From contig JBFLYC010000006.1 of assembly GCA_040756735.1 (NCBI GenBank), forward strand, positions 1 through 64,000: DNA of 64,000 bases. The letters are read 5' to 3'. The translations under genes were made by a program, and so were the position numbers. This DNA is from JBFLYC01 sp040756735 (lineage in GTDB: Bacteria; Bacillota; DSM-16504; Desulfitibacterales; Desulfitibacteraceae). The first letter of the stretch is position 1; each line of letters begins with the position of its first letter. The notes under the pieces were generated by a model that was given only the letters and a program-made list of their open reading frames with translations, had not been told where the DNA came from and ran no database searches. Positions 52,737 to 60,383 of the stretch are shown here, one piece after another.

Positions 52737-53930
52737 ATGAAAAAGTGGGATGTTGTGGTTGTTGGTGCAGGCATGATAGGGTTGGCTGCTGCTTATGAAC
52801 TTGTGAAAAAAGGAGCTAAGACCGCACTTCTTGATGCCGGCGGTCTGGGCAGCGGGGCTTCTGCAGCTAACATGGGATTAGTAATCAGTACAGATGCAGA
52901 ACCTGGGTTAATTTCAAAACTTACTTCTAAAAGTTTAGAACTCTTAGAGAGGTTGAGTTTAGAGTTAGAGTACGATTTAAATTACCGTGAAAAGAGTTTT
53001 ATAGATATCCTGTACAGTAAAGAGGACCTTTTGCGAGGAGAAAAAATGGCTGCAGGTTTAAAAGCTAAAGGCTTTGAGTGCCGCCTGCTTACACCTAGGG
53101 AACTGCAGGGGATGGAACCGGGTACAACTTTCCCCGATGCCTTAGGTGGGTTATATACCAAGCAGGGTTCAATAGATCCCTTTAGTTTGCTGTATGGTTA
53201 TTATCAAGCTGCCAGGAAAAAAGATTTGGATTGGTTTCCCTATACCAAGGTAATAGGTTTTGAAACAAGCGGCGCCAAGGTGACTGGGGTATGCACCCGG
53301 CAGATGAGCTTTCACGCAGACACAGTGGTTTTGGCCGCCGGGGCATGGACCAGGGAGCTAGCTGCTCTGCTTGGTTATGATCTGCCCCAGTATTATATCC
53401 ACGGTGAGTGCATGGTTACAGAAGTAATGCCTCCAATTCTCAATAGCTGCGTGGGGCTGCCGGTTAACAGGGTAGAATTTGAAGACAGCGTTTCTTGCCT
53501 TGCAGCCAAAAATGGTTGGGAAAATTTAGGTTTGATGGATGAGTGTGATCTGGTTGTGGTACAGGTGCATAATGGCAACTTAATCATTGGCCAAAAAACT
53601 TATGTGCATCCTGAATTTAAAGGGGATACAACTTATACCGGGATGGCTGAAATGGCTAAGAAAGCAGTCAGGGTTTTACCTGATTTGTCCTATGTCTCTG
53701 TCATCAGATCATGGGTCAGTCCTGTACCTTTTACTCCCGACCATCAGCCATTTTTAGGGCCTTTAGGCAGATATGAAAATTTAATTGTGTCTTCAGGATA
53801 TAAAAGCACTATTATTTTAACCCCTCTAGCAGGAAAACTTGTAAGCCGGATGGCTTTAGGGGAAAGCCTCGATTATGCTCTGGAGGAATTCTATCCTGGC
53901 AGATTTACTGAAAAGGAGCTTGAAGCTTAA
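52737..53930 (+). CDS. FAD-dependent amino-acid oxidase/dehydrogenase (DAO family)
   Basis: A 397-residue flavoenzyme: Rossmann motif VVVVGAGMIGLAAAYELVKKG, GGLGSGASAANMG, and C-terminal VSSGYKSTIILTPLAGKLVS. Like glycine/D-proline/hydroxyproline oxidase subunits. ATG at 52737 follows AGGAAAGGA; an earlier TTG at 52698 lacks a site. Overlaps the [2Fe-2S] BFD gene by one base (TAATG), which suggests a dehydrogenase complex with an external electron acceptor rather than an O2-using oxidase. Confidence 0.85.
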   Translation: MKKWDVVVVGAGMIGLAAAYELVKKGAKTALLDAGGLGSGASAANMGLVISTDAEPGLISKLTSKSLELLERLSLELEYDLNYREKSFIDILYSKEDLLRGEKMAAGLKAKGFECRLLTPRELQGMEPGTTFPDALGGLYTKQGSIDPFSLLYGYYQAARKKDLDWFPYTKVIGFETSGAKVTGVCTRQMSFHADTVVLAAGAWTRELAALLGYDLPQYYIHGECMVTEVMPPILNSCVGLPVNRVEFEDSVSCLAAKNGWENLGLMDECDLVVVQVHNGNLIIGQKTYVHPEFKGDTTYTGMAEMAKKAVRVLPDLSYVSVIRSWVSPVPFTPDHQPFLGPLGRYENLIVSSGYKSTIILTPLAGKLVSRMALGESLDYALEEFYPGRFTEKELEA

Positions 53931-54214
53931 TGGATGACAAAATTATTGTATGCCGCTGTGAAGAGGTTACTTCAGGTGAAATCAAAGAAGCTATAAAAAA
54001 TGGTCTTTTAAGTCCTGGTGAGATTCGCAAATTTACCAGGGCAGGCATGGGGCTTTGCCAGGGCAGGACCTGCCGGAGCCTTTTAATGCGTATTATCAAA
54101 GAGCAAACCAGGGGACAAGCAGGCAAAGATCTAAAACCTGACAATATTAAAAGCAGGCCGCCTGTGCAGCCTGTAAGCTTGTCGGATCTTGCTAATATTA
54201 ATATTGAGGAATAA
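53930..54214 (+). CDS. BFD-like [2Fe-2S] protein
   Basis: A 94-residue protein with the BFD-like fold: IVCRCEEVTSGEIKEAI and MGLCQGRTCRSLLM give the C-x-C...C-x4-C cluster. Such small subunits pair with DAO-type flavoproteins (hydroxyproline, proline, octopine/nopaline dehydrogenases). The last 30 residues look disordered. Confidence 0.88.
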   Translation: MDDKIIVCRCEEVTSGEIKEAIKNGLLSPGEIRKFTRAGMGLCQGRTCRSLLMRIIKEQTRGQAGKDLKPDNIKSRPPVQPVSLSDLANINIEE

Positions 54215-54247
54215 AACATTTAAATCTTTTCTAATTAATCATAGATT

Positions 54248-54493
54248 TTAATCATAGGTCCGGTAAAGAACCCATCTCTTTTTTTTAAGGTCATAATAAA
54301 TTTCCCATAAGCCTTTATCCTGGGTTTCCAGACGGTAAAAGACTTTTTCCCCTTCCCCTGTCCACCAGGAGCCGGTATCCTTCCACTTATCCACTACCTG
54401 GGCTATTTTGTAGTTTTGTCCCCGCCAGGTAAAGGTTATAGGTGTTCCTGTCTTTTCCGTGACCATAAGGGGTATTTCCCAAATTTTAGTCAT
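54248..54493 (-). CDS. DUF6504-type small protein (mutasome partner)
   Basis: An 81-residue protein rich in aromatic residues: WEIPLMVTEKTGTPITFTWR, KDTGSWWTGEGEKVFYRLET, WEIYYDLKKKRWVLYRTYD. It matches the small DUF6504-like proteins found next to imuB genes. ATG at 54493, two bases after the imuB-like stop, with GAGGTG upstream, so the two are co-translated and under the same LexA box. Confidence 0.7.
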   Translation of the reverse strand: MTKIWEIPLMVTEKTGTPITFTWRGQNYKIAQVVDKWKDTGSWWTGEGEKVFYRLETQDKGLWEIYYDLKKKRWVLYRTYD

Positions 54494-54495
54494 TT

Positions 54496-55488
54496 TCAGC
54501 ACCTCTTTTGTCTGCAAATATCAAAGGAGGAAAGGATTTGTTCCCTACGGCTTACAGTAGGACATGGTGAAACTAGTTTTGAGCCTTTGATTTTTTCAAG
54601 AGATTGTCCTTGAAGGGGCGTCATATCTTCTAAATTAAGCTGTTTGGCAGCCGTCTTGCTGTATTCTTTTACGAACAGGCAAAGTTCTGAAAGGGGAATA
54701 TATTGCCCCTTAAAGGTTTTTTGGAAAAAATCAAGGCAAAAACTGTGAAAAAATTCCATGTTCCTTTTAGGATTTACAAATCGTTTTTTCATGCTAAGGG
54801 CAGATCCTGTAATTAAAGTGGCCTGCAAATGAAGAGATAAGCAGCCGTTATTTTTGATTTTAAGCGCTCCCTCGAGTTCCTTGCAAATTTCTTTAATATA
54901 CTCTGACAGTTCTTCAAGATTGTTGTGTGGAGGAAACTGCTTTGAGACCCGTAGAGAACCTTGTGGAAATACAGGAATATAGGGGATTATACCCCTGCTT
55001 AAAAAATATAGCATTTTTGCTTCAGGTCCTAATAGTGCTTCCAGGTCTGCCAGGGAAATATTAACTGCTTCCTGTAGATTACTTATTCCTACCCGGTCTA
55101 AGGTATCCAAGGTTTTAGGCTGCAAAAAACACCCCAGGTCCTGTATGGATACTTGCTGGTAAAAGGGTGTTGTGGTTTTGTCGGTTATCCAGGAAATACA
55201 TCCCCAGGGTGTTAATTTTCGTGTTAGCATTGGATACTGCGGTAAAATCAATGCAGCCAGTTTGGCATCCAGTTTGTTATAGGCTAACCCGAAAAATAAC
55301 TGTTTGTAAGAAAGAAGTTCTAGTTTTTTGAGTTTTGAGGCTGCTTCACGAAAGCCCGTATTACCCATATCAATAAAGAATTCATTTGCGTTTATTTGCT
55401 CAACTGCCGGCGATAAAGTATAGCATGTGTCAATAAAGTCCAGTACTATTTCAGATTTTTCCAGTTTGGCAAAAATAATTAATGGCAT
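54496..55488 (-). CDS. imuB: ImuB-like Y-family polymerase homologue
   Basis: A 330-residue protein related to the UmuC/ImuB family but lacking the usual first ~80 residues, including the first catalytic acidic residue. Recognised parts: TLSPAVEQINANEFFIDMGN (second acidic region degenerate), thumb helix-hairpin-helix LDRVGISNLQEAVNISLADL, and a little-finger region. Probably non-catalytic and serving as an adaptor between the beta clamp and the DnaE-type polymerase. ATG at 55488 with GGAGGTGG 11 bases upstream. Confidence 0.75.
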   Translation of the reverse strand: MPLIIFAKLEKSEIVLDFIDTCYTLSPAVEQINANEFFIDMGNTGFREAASKLKKLELLSYKQLFFGLAYNKLDAKLAALILPQYPMLTRKLTPWGCISWITDKTTTPFYQQVSIQDLGCFLQPKTLDTLDRVGISNLQEAVNISLADLEALLGPEAKMLYFLSRGIIPYIPVFPQGSLRVSKQFPPHNNLEELSEYIKEICKELEGALKIKNNGCLSLHLQATLITGSALSMKKRFVNPKRNMEFFHSFCLDFFQKTFKGQYIPLSELCLFVKEYSKTAAKQLNLEDMTPLQGQSLEKIKGSKLVSPCPTVSRREQILSSFDICRQKRC

Positions 55489-55511
55489 ATTTAAAAAGAC
55501 CACCTCCAAAC

Positions 55512-55562
55512 AAACATGTGTTCGTGTAAATATATTATAGAGGTGGGGATTTTTAGTGTCAA
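55512..55562 (-). promoter_or_regulatory. LexA-controlled promoter of imuB operon
   Basis: Minus strand: TTGACA (-35, 55557-55562), 17-bp spacer, TATAAT (-10, 55534-55539), both consensus. Just downstream, CGAACACATGTTTG (55511-55524, minus reading) is a full match to the Firmicute LexA consensus CGAACRNRYGTTYG and would cover the transcription start. Confidence 0.88.
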
Positions 55563-55679
55563 TCTGTCTTTTAAATATTTTACTTTTCTTGCAGCAGGAA
55601 TAGTTTAGTAAAACCTAGAAGTATATATAGAACTTGTTTTCACAATCTGGTTAAGGTATTAAACTAGGGAGGACCAGCA

Positions 55680-56099
55680 ATGTTGTTGGCAAAGGATTAT
55701 ATGGAAAAGAGCTTTTTGACTCTTGCGCCGAAAAATACACTTCTATGGGCGCTAAAACAGTTTAGGACCAACAGGGTAAGATATATTCCCGTTGTAGAAA
55801 ATGGGAATTTTGTAGGTCTACTAGTTGAAAGGGACTTAAGAGATTTACTCCCTTCAGTGGTTGAAGAAAACGATATAGAACTATTAAACCAAACTTGCGT
55901 TTATTCAGTAATGCAGGATAAAGTTATTTCTATTTCTGAAGATACCACTATATTGGAAGCTGCGCAAATAATGCGCAACAATAAGATAGGTTGTCTTCCT
56001 GTATTGAAAGGTCAAAAAATTTTAGGAATGCTTACCGAAAATCATGCCATTAAGGGGCTGGTAGTTATGCTTGAAAAATATCAAGCCCCTAAAGAATAA
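55680..56099 (+). CDS. CBS-domain pair protein
   Basis: A 139-residue protein consisting of two CBS motifs (about 10-65 and 75-130): YMEKSFLTLAPKNTLLWALK, YIPVVENGNFVGLLVERDL and MRNNKIGCLPVLKGQKILGM. Binds adenosyl ligands in known relatives. AGGGAGG before the ATG. No effector domain attached; partner unknown. Confidence 0.85.
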   Translation: MLLAKDYMEKSFLTLAPKNTLLWALKQFRTNRVRYIPVVENGNFVGLLVERDLRDLLPSVVEENDIELLNQTCVYSVMQDKVISISEDTTILEAAQIMRNNKIGCLPVLKGQKILGMLTENHAIKGLVVMLEKYQAPKE

Positions 56100-56119
56100 T
56101 AAATAACGGTGAAAGTAAG

Positions 56120-56143
56120 CATAATAAGTAATAACTTATTATG
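56120..56143. promoter_or_regulatory. Perfect 10-bp inverted repeat
   Basis: CATAATAAGT-AATA-ACTTATTATG between the CBS gene and the zinc-ribbon gene, ending where the GAGGGAGG ribosome site begins. Possible operator or ribosome-site-proximal hairpin. Confidence 0.45.
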
Positions 56144-56158
56144 AGGGAGGCTTTCTAA

Positions 56159-56323
56159 GTGGTACATTTTCAACCCGAAAATGCCAGTACTAGTTTTAAG
56201 TGTGCCAATTGTGGAACCATGTTTGCTGTTGTGGAACATAACGAAAGTGAGTGCCCTTCTTGCGGCTTTAAATGTACAGAGAACAAGTGTAAGATTGTAG
56301 ATGCTTCTGATGAGGGTTACTAA
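56159..56323 (+). CDS. 54-residue zinc-ribbon protein
   Basis: GTG start 8 bases after GAGGGAGG. The peptide contains FKCANCGTMFAVVE and SECPSCGFKC, i.e. two CxxC knuckles, plus one more cysteine. Too short to assign a role; it may be a rubredoxin/rubrerythrin-type or regulatory zinc ribbon. A terminator overlaps its 3' end. Confidence 0.7.
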   Translation: MVHFQPENASTSFKCANCGTMFAVVEHNESECPSCGFKCTENKCKIVDASDEGY

Positions 56324-56345
56324 TTTTGTAATCCTCATCATTTTT
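56309..56345 (+). terminator. Rho-independent terminator
   Basis: GATGAGGGTTAC (56309-56320), loop TAATTTT, GTAATCCTCATC (56328-56339), then ATTTTT. A 12-bp stem with one G-T pair. Confidence 0.88.
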
Positions 56346-56420
56346 ACAGGCATGATATTTGTTTAAAAAAAAAGAGGAAAAGTCGAAATGTATAACGAAT
56401 ATATTAACAACTCATGATAT

Positions 56421-56438
56421 GTGTGAAAATTTTCGCAA
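56421..56438. promoter_or_regulatory. Possible Rex-type operator
   Basis: GTGTGAA-AATT-TTCGCAA resembles the Rex consensus TTGTGAA-N4-TTCACAA with two mismatches. It lies 26 bases before the flavoprotein start. Suggestive only. Confidence 0.35.
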
Positions 56439-56463
56439 TTTTTTTAAGGGGGAGCTTCCAATA

Positions 56464-57273
56464 ATGAAACCTAATTCAATAGAAAATCCTCTATTCTATG
56501 AAGCTGAGGTCTTAACCAGAACTAGAGAGACGGGGGACACATTTACCTATTGCTTTTCTTTTGTGGAAAAATCGGTTCAAAAAAGTTTTCGATTTCTTCC
56601 AGGGCAATTTCACCTGCTTGATATACCAACTTTAGGTGTGTATGCCAGCGTTATAACTTCCAATCCAAGTGAGGGAAACTTTTTTGAGCATACCTTTCAA
56701 TTCAACTCACGAAAAGGTTCTGAATACCGTATAGTTGAAAAGTTGATGGAGGGTACTCTGGTTAAGGTGGCTGGTCCCTTTGGCCGTGGATGGACATCAA
56801 TAGACATGGGAGGTAAAAACATTCTCATGATTGCAAGTGGGTTAGGCTTAAGAAGTCTAAAACCCATGATAAATTATATTGCCCAAAATAGAGTACTATT
56901 TGATAAAGTGGAAGTTCTTTACAGTGTGAAGACCCCTAAAGATTTTCTATATATGGATGAATATGAGAGCTGGGACAACGCTAATATTGACATGATGATC
57001 AGTGTGGAAAATATCCCTCAAAACTTTTCCTGGAATAACAGGAAAGGTATGATTGTAGGACTTCTTAAGGATATGAAAAGTAATCCTAATAATACAATTG
57101 TATTAATGTCAGGGCCGGAAATGACTCTTAAGTATGCAGTGTATTTTTTAGAGAAACAGCATTATCAACCTGAACAAGTTTACGTCTCCTTGGATTACCT
57201 GTTAAATTCAGGCGAAGGGAAAATTTATGCAGGACCTATCTTTAATCTTTCTGATATAAAAATGTTCTACTAA
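56464..57273 (+). CDS. FAD/NAD(P) reductase-like protein without 2Fe-2S ligands
   Basis: A 269-residue protein of the sulfhydrogenase-gamma/AsrB/ferredoxin-NADP reductase family. FAD-domain residues about 10-105, NAD(P) site near NILMIASGLGLRSLKPM and VLMSGPEMT. In the family the C terminus carries a C-G-x-G-x-C-G-x-C [2Fe-2S] motif; here it reads YLLNSGEGKIYAGPIFNLSD, with all cysteines lost. ATG 56464 after AAGGGGGAG; an upstream TTG frame is less likely. Electron-transfer partner is unclear. Confidence 0.78.
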   Translation: MKPNSIENPLFYEAEVLTRTRETGDTFTYCFSFVEKSVQKSFRFLPGQFHLLDIPTLGVYASVITSNPSEGNFFEHTFQFNSRKGSEYRIVEKLMEGTLVKVAGPFGRGWTSIDMGGKNILMIASGLGLRSLKPMINYIAQNRVLFDKVEVLYSVKTPKDFLYMDEYESWDNANIDMMISVENIPQNFSWNNRKGMIVGLLKDMKSNPNNTIVLMSGPEMTLKYAVYFLEKQHYQPEQVYVSLDYLLNSGEGKIYAGPIFNLSDIKMFY

Positions 57274-57278
57274 GGAAA

Positions 57279-57552
57279 GGGGACACACCAAACAAGGTTA
57301 CTTCGGAGGAATGTCCCCAAACTTATGGAAAGGGGACACACCTCCTACAGGAGGCATGATACAGGAGACAGGAAGCAGGATTTACTCTTGCCTCATGCTT
57401 CATGCTTCTTGCCTCTTGAATGGAGGAATGTCCCCAAACTTATGGAAAGGGGACACACCTCCTACAGGAGGCATGATACAGGAGACAGGAAGCAGGATTT
57501 ACTCTTGCCTCATGCTTCATGCTTCTTGCCTCTTGAATGGAGGAATGTCCCC
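57279..57552. repeat. Tandem 117-bp palindromic heptad repeats
   Basis: A short unit (57279-57318) followed by two full units starting at GGGGACA 57332 and 57449, exactly 117 bp apart and identical. Each unit: left arm CAGGAGG-CATGATA-CAGGAGA-CAGGAAG-CAGGATT, hinge TACT, right arm CTTGCCT-CATGCTT-CATGCTT-CTTGCCT-CTTGAAT, end GGAATGTCCCC. Reading frames across it are repeat artefacts. Confidence 0.92.
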
Positions 57553-57624
57553 AAACTTATGGATAAAAAAGTTCATAATGGCATACAATAAGGTAAATTA
57601 TTTAATGTATTTGAGGAATATGCC

Positions 57625-57864
57625 GTGGAACCTGTTTGTCCTGTGTGCAATGGGTTTAGGTCCATAAGAGAGATTTTTTGTCCCTATTGCGGAACGTTAA
57701 TGGAAGATAAGGGTAAATTGGATAATTTTTTGGGCTCCTATAGTCCCTATGAAGAGGGGCCATTGTTAACTTCTTCTGATGCCCTGCAGTCATGTTTTCA
57801 TTTGATTGCCTGTTCAAAATGCGGCTGTGATTGTCGTATGCCCATTCCCTTGGTTAAGTTTTAA
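57625..57864 (+). CDS. 79-residue zinc-ribbon protein
   Basis: Small Cys-rich protein: EPVCPVCNGF, REIFCPYCGTLM and a C-terminal CSKCGCDCRM. Three CxxC-type pairs suggest one or two zinc ribbons. GTG start with GAGG 8 bases upstream. Not assigned to a family. Sits between the repeat array and a frameshifted gene on the other strand. Confidence 0.6.
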   Translation: MEPVCPVCNGFRSIREIFCPYCGTLMEDKGKLDNFLGSYSPYEEGPLLTSSDALQSCFHLIACSKCGCDCRMPIPLVKF

Positions 57865-57926
57865 ACATTTTAAGTCAAGAAGTCTCCATCTTCTAAACTG
57901 AAAGGTGATATGTGAGTAATCACTAG

Positions 57927-58465
57927 TTAGGGTTCATAGGAGACTATTTTTATTCCATCCCTTTCTCTTTGTCTTGAATCCCAGTAAACCAGGTCTCTGA
58001 TCAGTTGATTCTTGATTAACATCTGCCATCCTTTTTTTAGTCCCCCTGTAAAGTTAGGATTTAGAGGCATCCTTTGGGATATAAGTGGGCAGGTGTAGGG
58101 AGTTTCCAATATTTCCCATATTAATAAAAGTTTTCCGTCATTGGTCAGATGGGGAGCTAGCGGAAAGGTCCTGCACTGGATGGGGCGTTTGCTTCTTGGG
58201 CAGGGCTTTATACATCTGGCTAGTATACAGGTTGTTTCCAGCTAGGAGGAAAATCATAATTTTTAGGGTTGTGAAGTTCCCATATGAGCCAATCCTTGTC
58301 TGCCTCTTCAAATATTAATTCTTCGCCTGGCAGCAAATATATACCCATATCATCATGATGCGGTTGACAGCATGTTTCTTTGCATAAAGTGCCACAATTA
58401 CCTGGTATTGGTCCAGGCTCCAGGAGTTTATAGATTTTTTTGTAATCCTCAACTGTAATCCTCAA
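57927..58465 (-). pseudogene. Frameshifted Cys-cluster (YkgJ-like) protein
   Basis: Two minus-strand frames join into one protein. The first (58465 to about 58222) gives CGTLCKETCCQPHHDDMGIY and PKNYDFPPSWKQPVY; after a frame change near 58225 it continues ARCIKPCPRSKRPIQCRTFP, WEILETPYTCPLIS and IKNQLIRDLVYWDSRQRERD. The combined ~175 residues match the CxxxCxxCC-type zinc/iron-chelating family. A single indel explains the break: recent inactivation, programmed shift or sequence error. Confidence 0.75.
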
Positions 58466-58493
58466 GGTATCACCATCTTATAGGGGTCGCAAT

Positions 58494-59087
58494 ATGAATG
58501 CTGTTATGGATATTATACTACAATATATAATTTATATTGGGTATCCAGGTATTTTTCTGGCCATGTTTTTAGAAGGACTCTCTATACCTTTTCCAGGAGC
58601 CTATTTCGTAATTTTTGTCGGGATTTTGGTGGGAAGCGGACTGCTTAATTTTTGGACAACCCTGGCAGCAGGTGTTTTAGGTTTTACTCTTGGCTCCATG
58701 GGTCCCTTTTTTCTAACCTTTTTATGGGGCAGAAAAATCTTAGCTCTCTTAAAAAGGTGGAACAAGGGATATTCCAAAAAGTTGCTTTTTGGCAAAAAGT
58801 TATTTCGCAAATATGGTCCATCTGTGGTTGTTTTCAGCCGGCCCCTGTTATGTGGTAAGTATACCTCATACTTTGCAGGAATGGCCAAAATGTATCCCAT
58901 TCAATATTTTTGTTGCACATTGCTAGGGGCTTACTTGTGGTGTGGAGGCCTCTTGCATGTGGGAATGTTTTTTAAAAAGAGTTGGCAGGGATATTATAGT
59001 ATTTCTTCTGTAGCTATTCCTGGCATTTTCCTGGTGTTCTTGATATATTTTGTATATACAAAACTATACCGGAGAAAGTTTATTTAG
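58494..59087 (+). CDS. DedA family membrane protein
   Basis: A 197-residue DedA/VTT protein: YIGYPGIFLAMFLEGLSIPF with the conserved E-G-x-x-x-P, GFTLGSMGPFFLTFLWGRK, and the F-x-R-x-x-P/G motif VVVFSRPLLCGKYTSYFAGM. About five helices; proposed phospholipid (undecaprenyl-phosphate) translocase family. ATG with AGGGGT upstream. Followed by queG 11 bases on. Confidence 0.85.
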   Translation: MNAVMDIILQYIIYIGYPGIFLAMFLEGLSIPFPGAYFVIFVGILVGSGLLNFWTTLAAGVLGFTLGSMGPFFLTFLWGRKILALLKRWNKGYSKKLLFGKKLFRKYGPSVVVFSRPLLCGKYTSYFAGMAKMYPIQYFCCTLLGAYLWCGGLLHVGMFFKKSWQGYYSISSVAIPGIFLVFLIYFVYTKLYRRKFI

Positions 59088-59098
59088 GGGTCATTTTG

Positions 59099-60238
59099 AT
59101 GATTGATAGTAATAAGGTCTTGAAGTATTGTAAAGACTTAGGATTTGATCTGATTGGCACAGTCCATGCTCATGCCTTAAAAGCCAGGCTGCCTGCTCTG
59201 CAAAAAAGGCGTGAGTTAGGTTATTGTACTCCCTTTGAAAATGCCGATGTTGATTTAAGAGTTGCTCCTGAAAGGATTCTGCCCGGAGTAAAGTCTATCT
59301 TAGTTCTAGGTATAGGCTATGCTTATAAACAATTACCTTTACAGAAAGGGCCGCTCTTTAAAGCCAGAGTAGCTAAATATGGCAGGGGGATGGATTATCA
59401 CAAGGTTTTAAAGACGCAGATGCAAAAGGTCGTGGAATATTTGCATGAAGAGGCTGGGGACTTTGAATATAAAATCCTGGTAGACAGCAGTCCTCTATTG
59501 GAAAGATTTTTAGCTGAACTCACAGGCCAGGGATGGATTGGGCAGAACACCTGTTTTTATTCAAAGACCACCGGTTCATGGATTTTTCTGGGAGAAATTT
59601 TATTAACCCTTGATTTAGAAGTTGGCAGAATGGTTCTCCCAGATGGCAGGTGTTTGGAATGCAGCCGATGTATTAAAGCATGTCCAACAGGAGCTCTCAA
59701 GGGAAATTATATAATGGATGCCAATAGATGCCTGGCATATATCACCCAGGCTAAAGAGACAATTCCTAGACAATATCGAAAATTAATCGGATCAAACATT
59801 ATGGGATGTGATATTTGCCAGGACGTATGTCCCAACAATAAAGGAATATTGGAGAAGATCGCAGGAGAGCTTAAGCCGCTGCCACATCTATCAGAAGTTG
59901 ATCTATCTGAAATTCTTTTAATGAGTAACGCTGAATATAAAGAAAAGTATGGGGCTGCAGCCTATAGCTGGTGCGGCAAAAAAGTTTTACAGCGCAACTG
60001 CCTGGTTGCCTTAGGAAACCTGAAGGCACGGGAAGCAGTTCCACTAATCGCCTCTTTTCTAGAAAGTCCTAACAGGGAACTTAGGCTGCATGCTGCTTGG
60101 GCCCTGGGTGAGATTGGTGGAGATTTAAGCGAGGGCTCTTTAAAAAATAGACTTAAAGTAGAGGAAGATCCCCTTGTGATTTTGGAGATACAGGCAGCCT
60201 TGGTTAACCTGCATAATTTGGATAAAATTAAGGGATAA
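59099..60238 (+). CDS. queG: Epoxyqueuosine reductase
   Basis: A 379-residue cobalamin/iron-sulfur enzyme for the last step of queuosine tRNA modification. Catalytic-region motif ILVDSSPLLERFLAELTGQG and GWIGQNTC; two [4Fe-4S] clusters CLECSRCIKACPTGALKG and MGCDICQDVCPNN; C-terminal HEAT-like repeats (about 300-375, AVPLIASFLES, HAAWALGEIGG). ATG at 59099; TTG at 59096 is also possible. Cobalamin dependence matches the salvage genes at 39.8-44.3 kb. Confidence 0.92.
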   Translation: MIDSNKVLKYCKDLGFDLIGTVHAHALKARLPALQKRRELGYCTPFENADVDLRVAPERILPGVKSILVLGIGYAYKQLPLQKGPLFKARVAKYGRGMDYHKVLKTQMQKVVEYLHEEAGDFEYKILVDSSPLLERFLAELTGQGWIGQNTCFYSKTTGSWIFLGEILLTLDLEVGRMVLPDGRCLECSRCIKACPTGALKGNYIMDANRCLAYITQAKETIPRQYRKLIGSNIMGCDICQDVCPNNKGILEKIAGELKPLPHLSEVDLSEILLMSNAEYKEKYGAAAYSWCGKKVLQRNCLVALGNLKAREAVPLIASFLESPNRELRLHAAWALGEIGGDLSEGSLKNRLKVEEDPLVILEIQAALVNLHNLDKIKG

Positions 60239-60269
60239 ATGCCACACTACATAAAGGATGTAAAAAGGA

Positions 60270-60362
60270 AAGGGAACACACCTCCTACAGGAGGCATGAT
60301 GCAGGAGACAGGAAGCAGGAGTTACTCTTGCCTCTTGCCTCTTGAATGGAGGAATGTCCCCC
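60270..60362. repeat. Palindromic heptad repeat, short copy
   Basis: AAGGGAACACACC (one base changed from GGGGACA) then CAGGAGG-CATGATG-CAGGAGA-CAGGAAG-CAGGAGT, TACT, CTTGCCT-CTTGCCT-CTTGAAT and GGAATGTCCCCC. Two right-arm heptads fewer than the 57-kb units. Confidence 0.85.
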
Positions 60363-60383
60363 AAACTTAAGGAGCATGGCAAT

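Noticed and set aside
57332..57552. Possible CRISPR array
   Set aside because: Only two adjacent identical units with no unique spacers; each unit is itself a palindrome with TGTCCCC ends.
57311..57667. Open frames of 88-118 residues with two identical MSPNLWKGDTPPTGG blocks
   Set aside because: They are direct translations of the tandem 117-bp repeats, have no ribosome site, and exist in two frames at once.
60342..60383. Upstream start adding 14 residues to the lipoprotein
   Set aside because: The extra residues are encoded by the repeat element and would spoil the signal peptide; ATG 60384 has its own AAGGAG.
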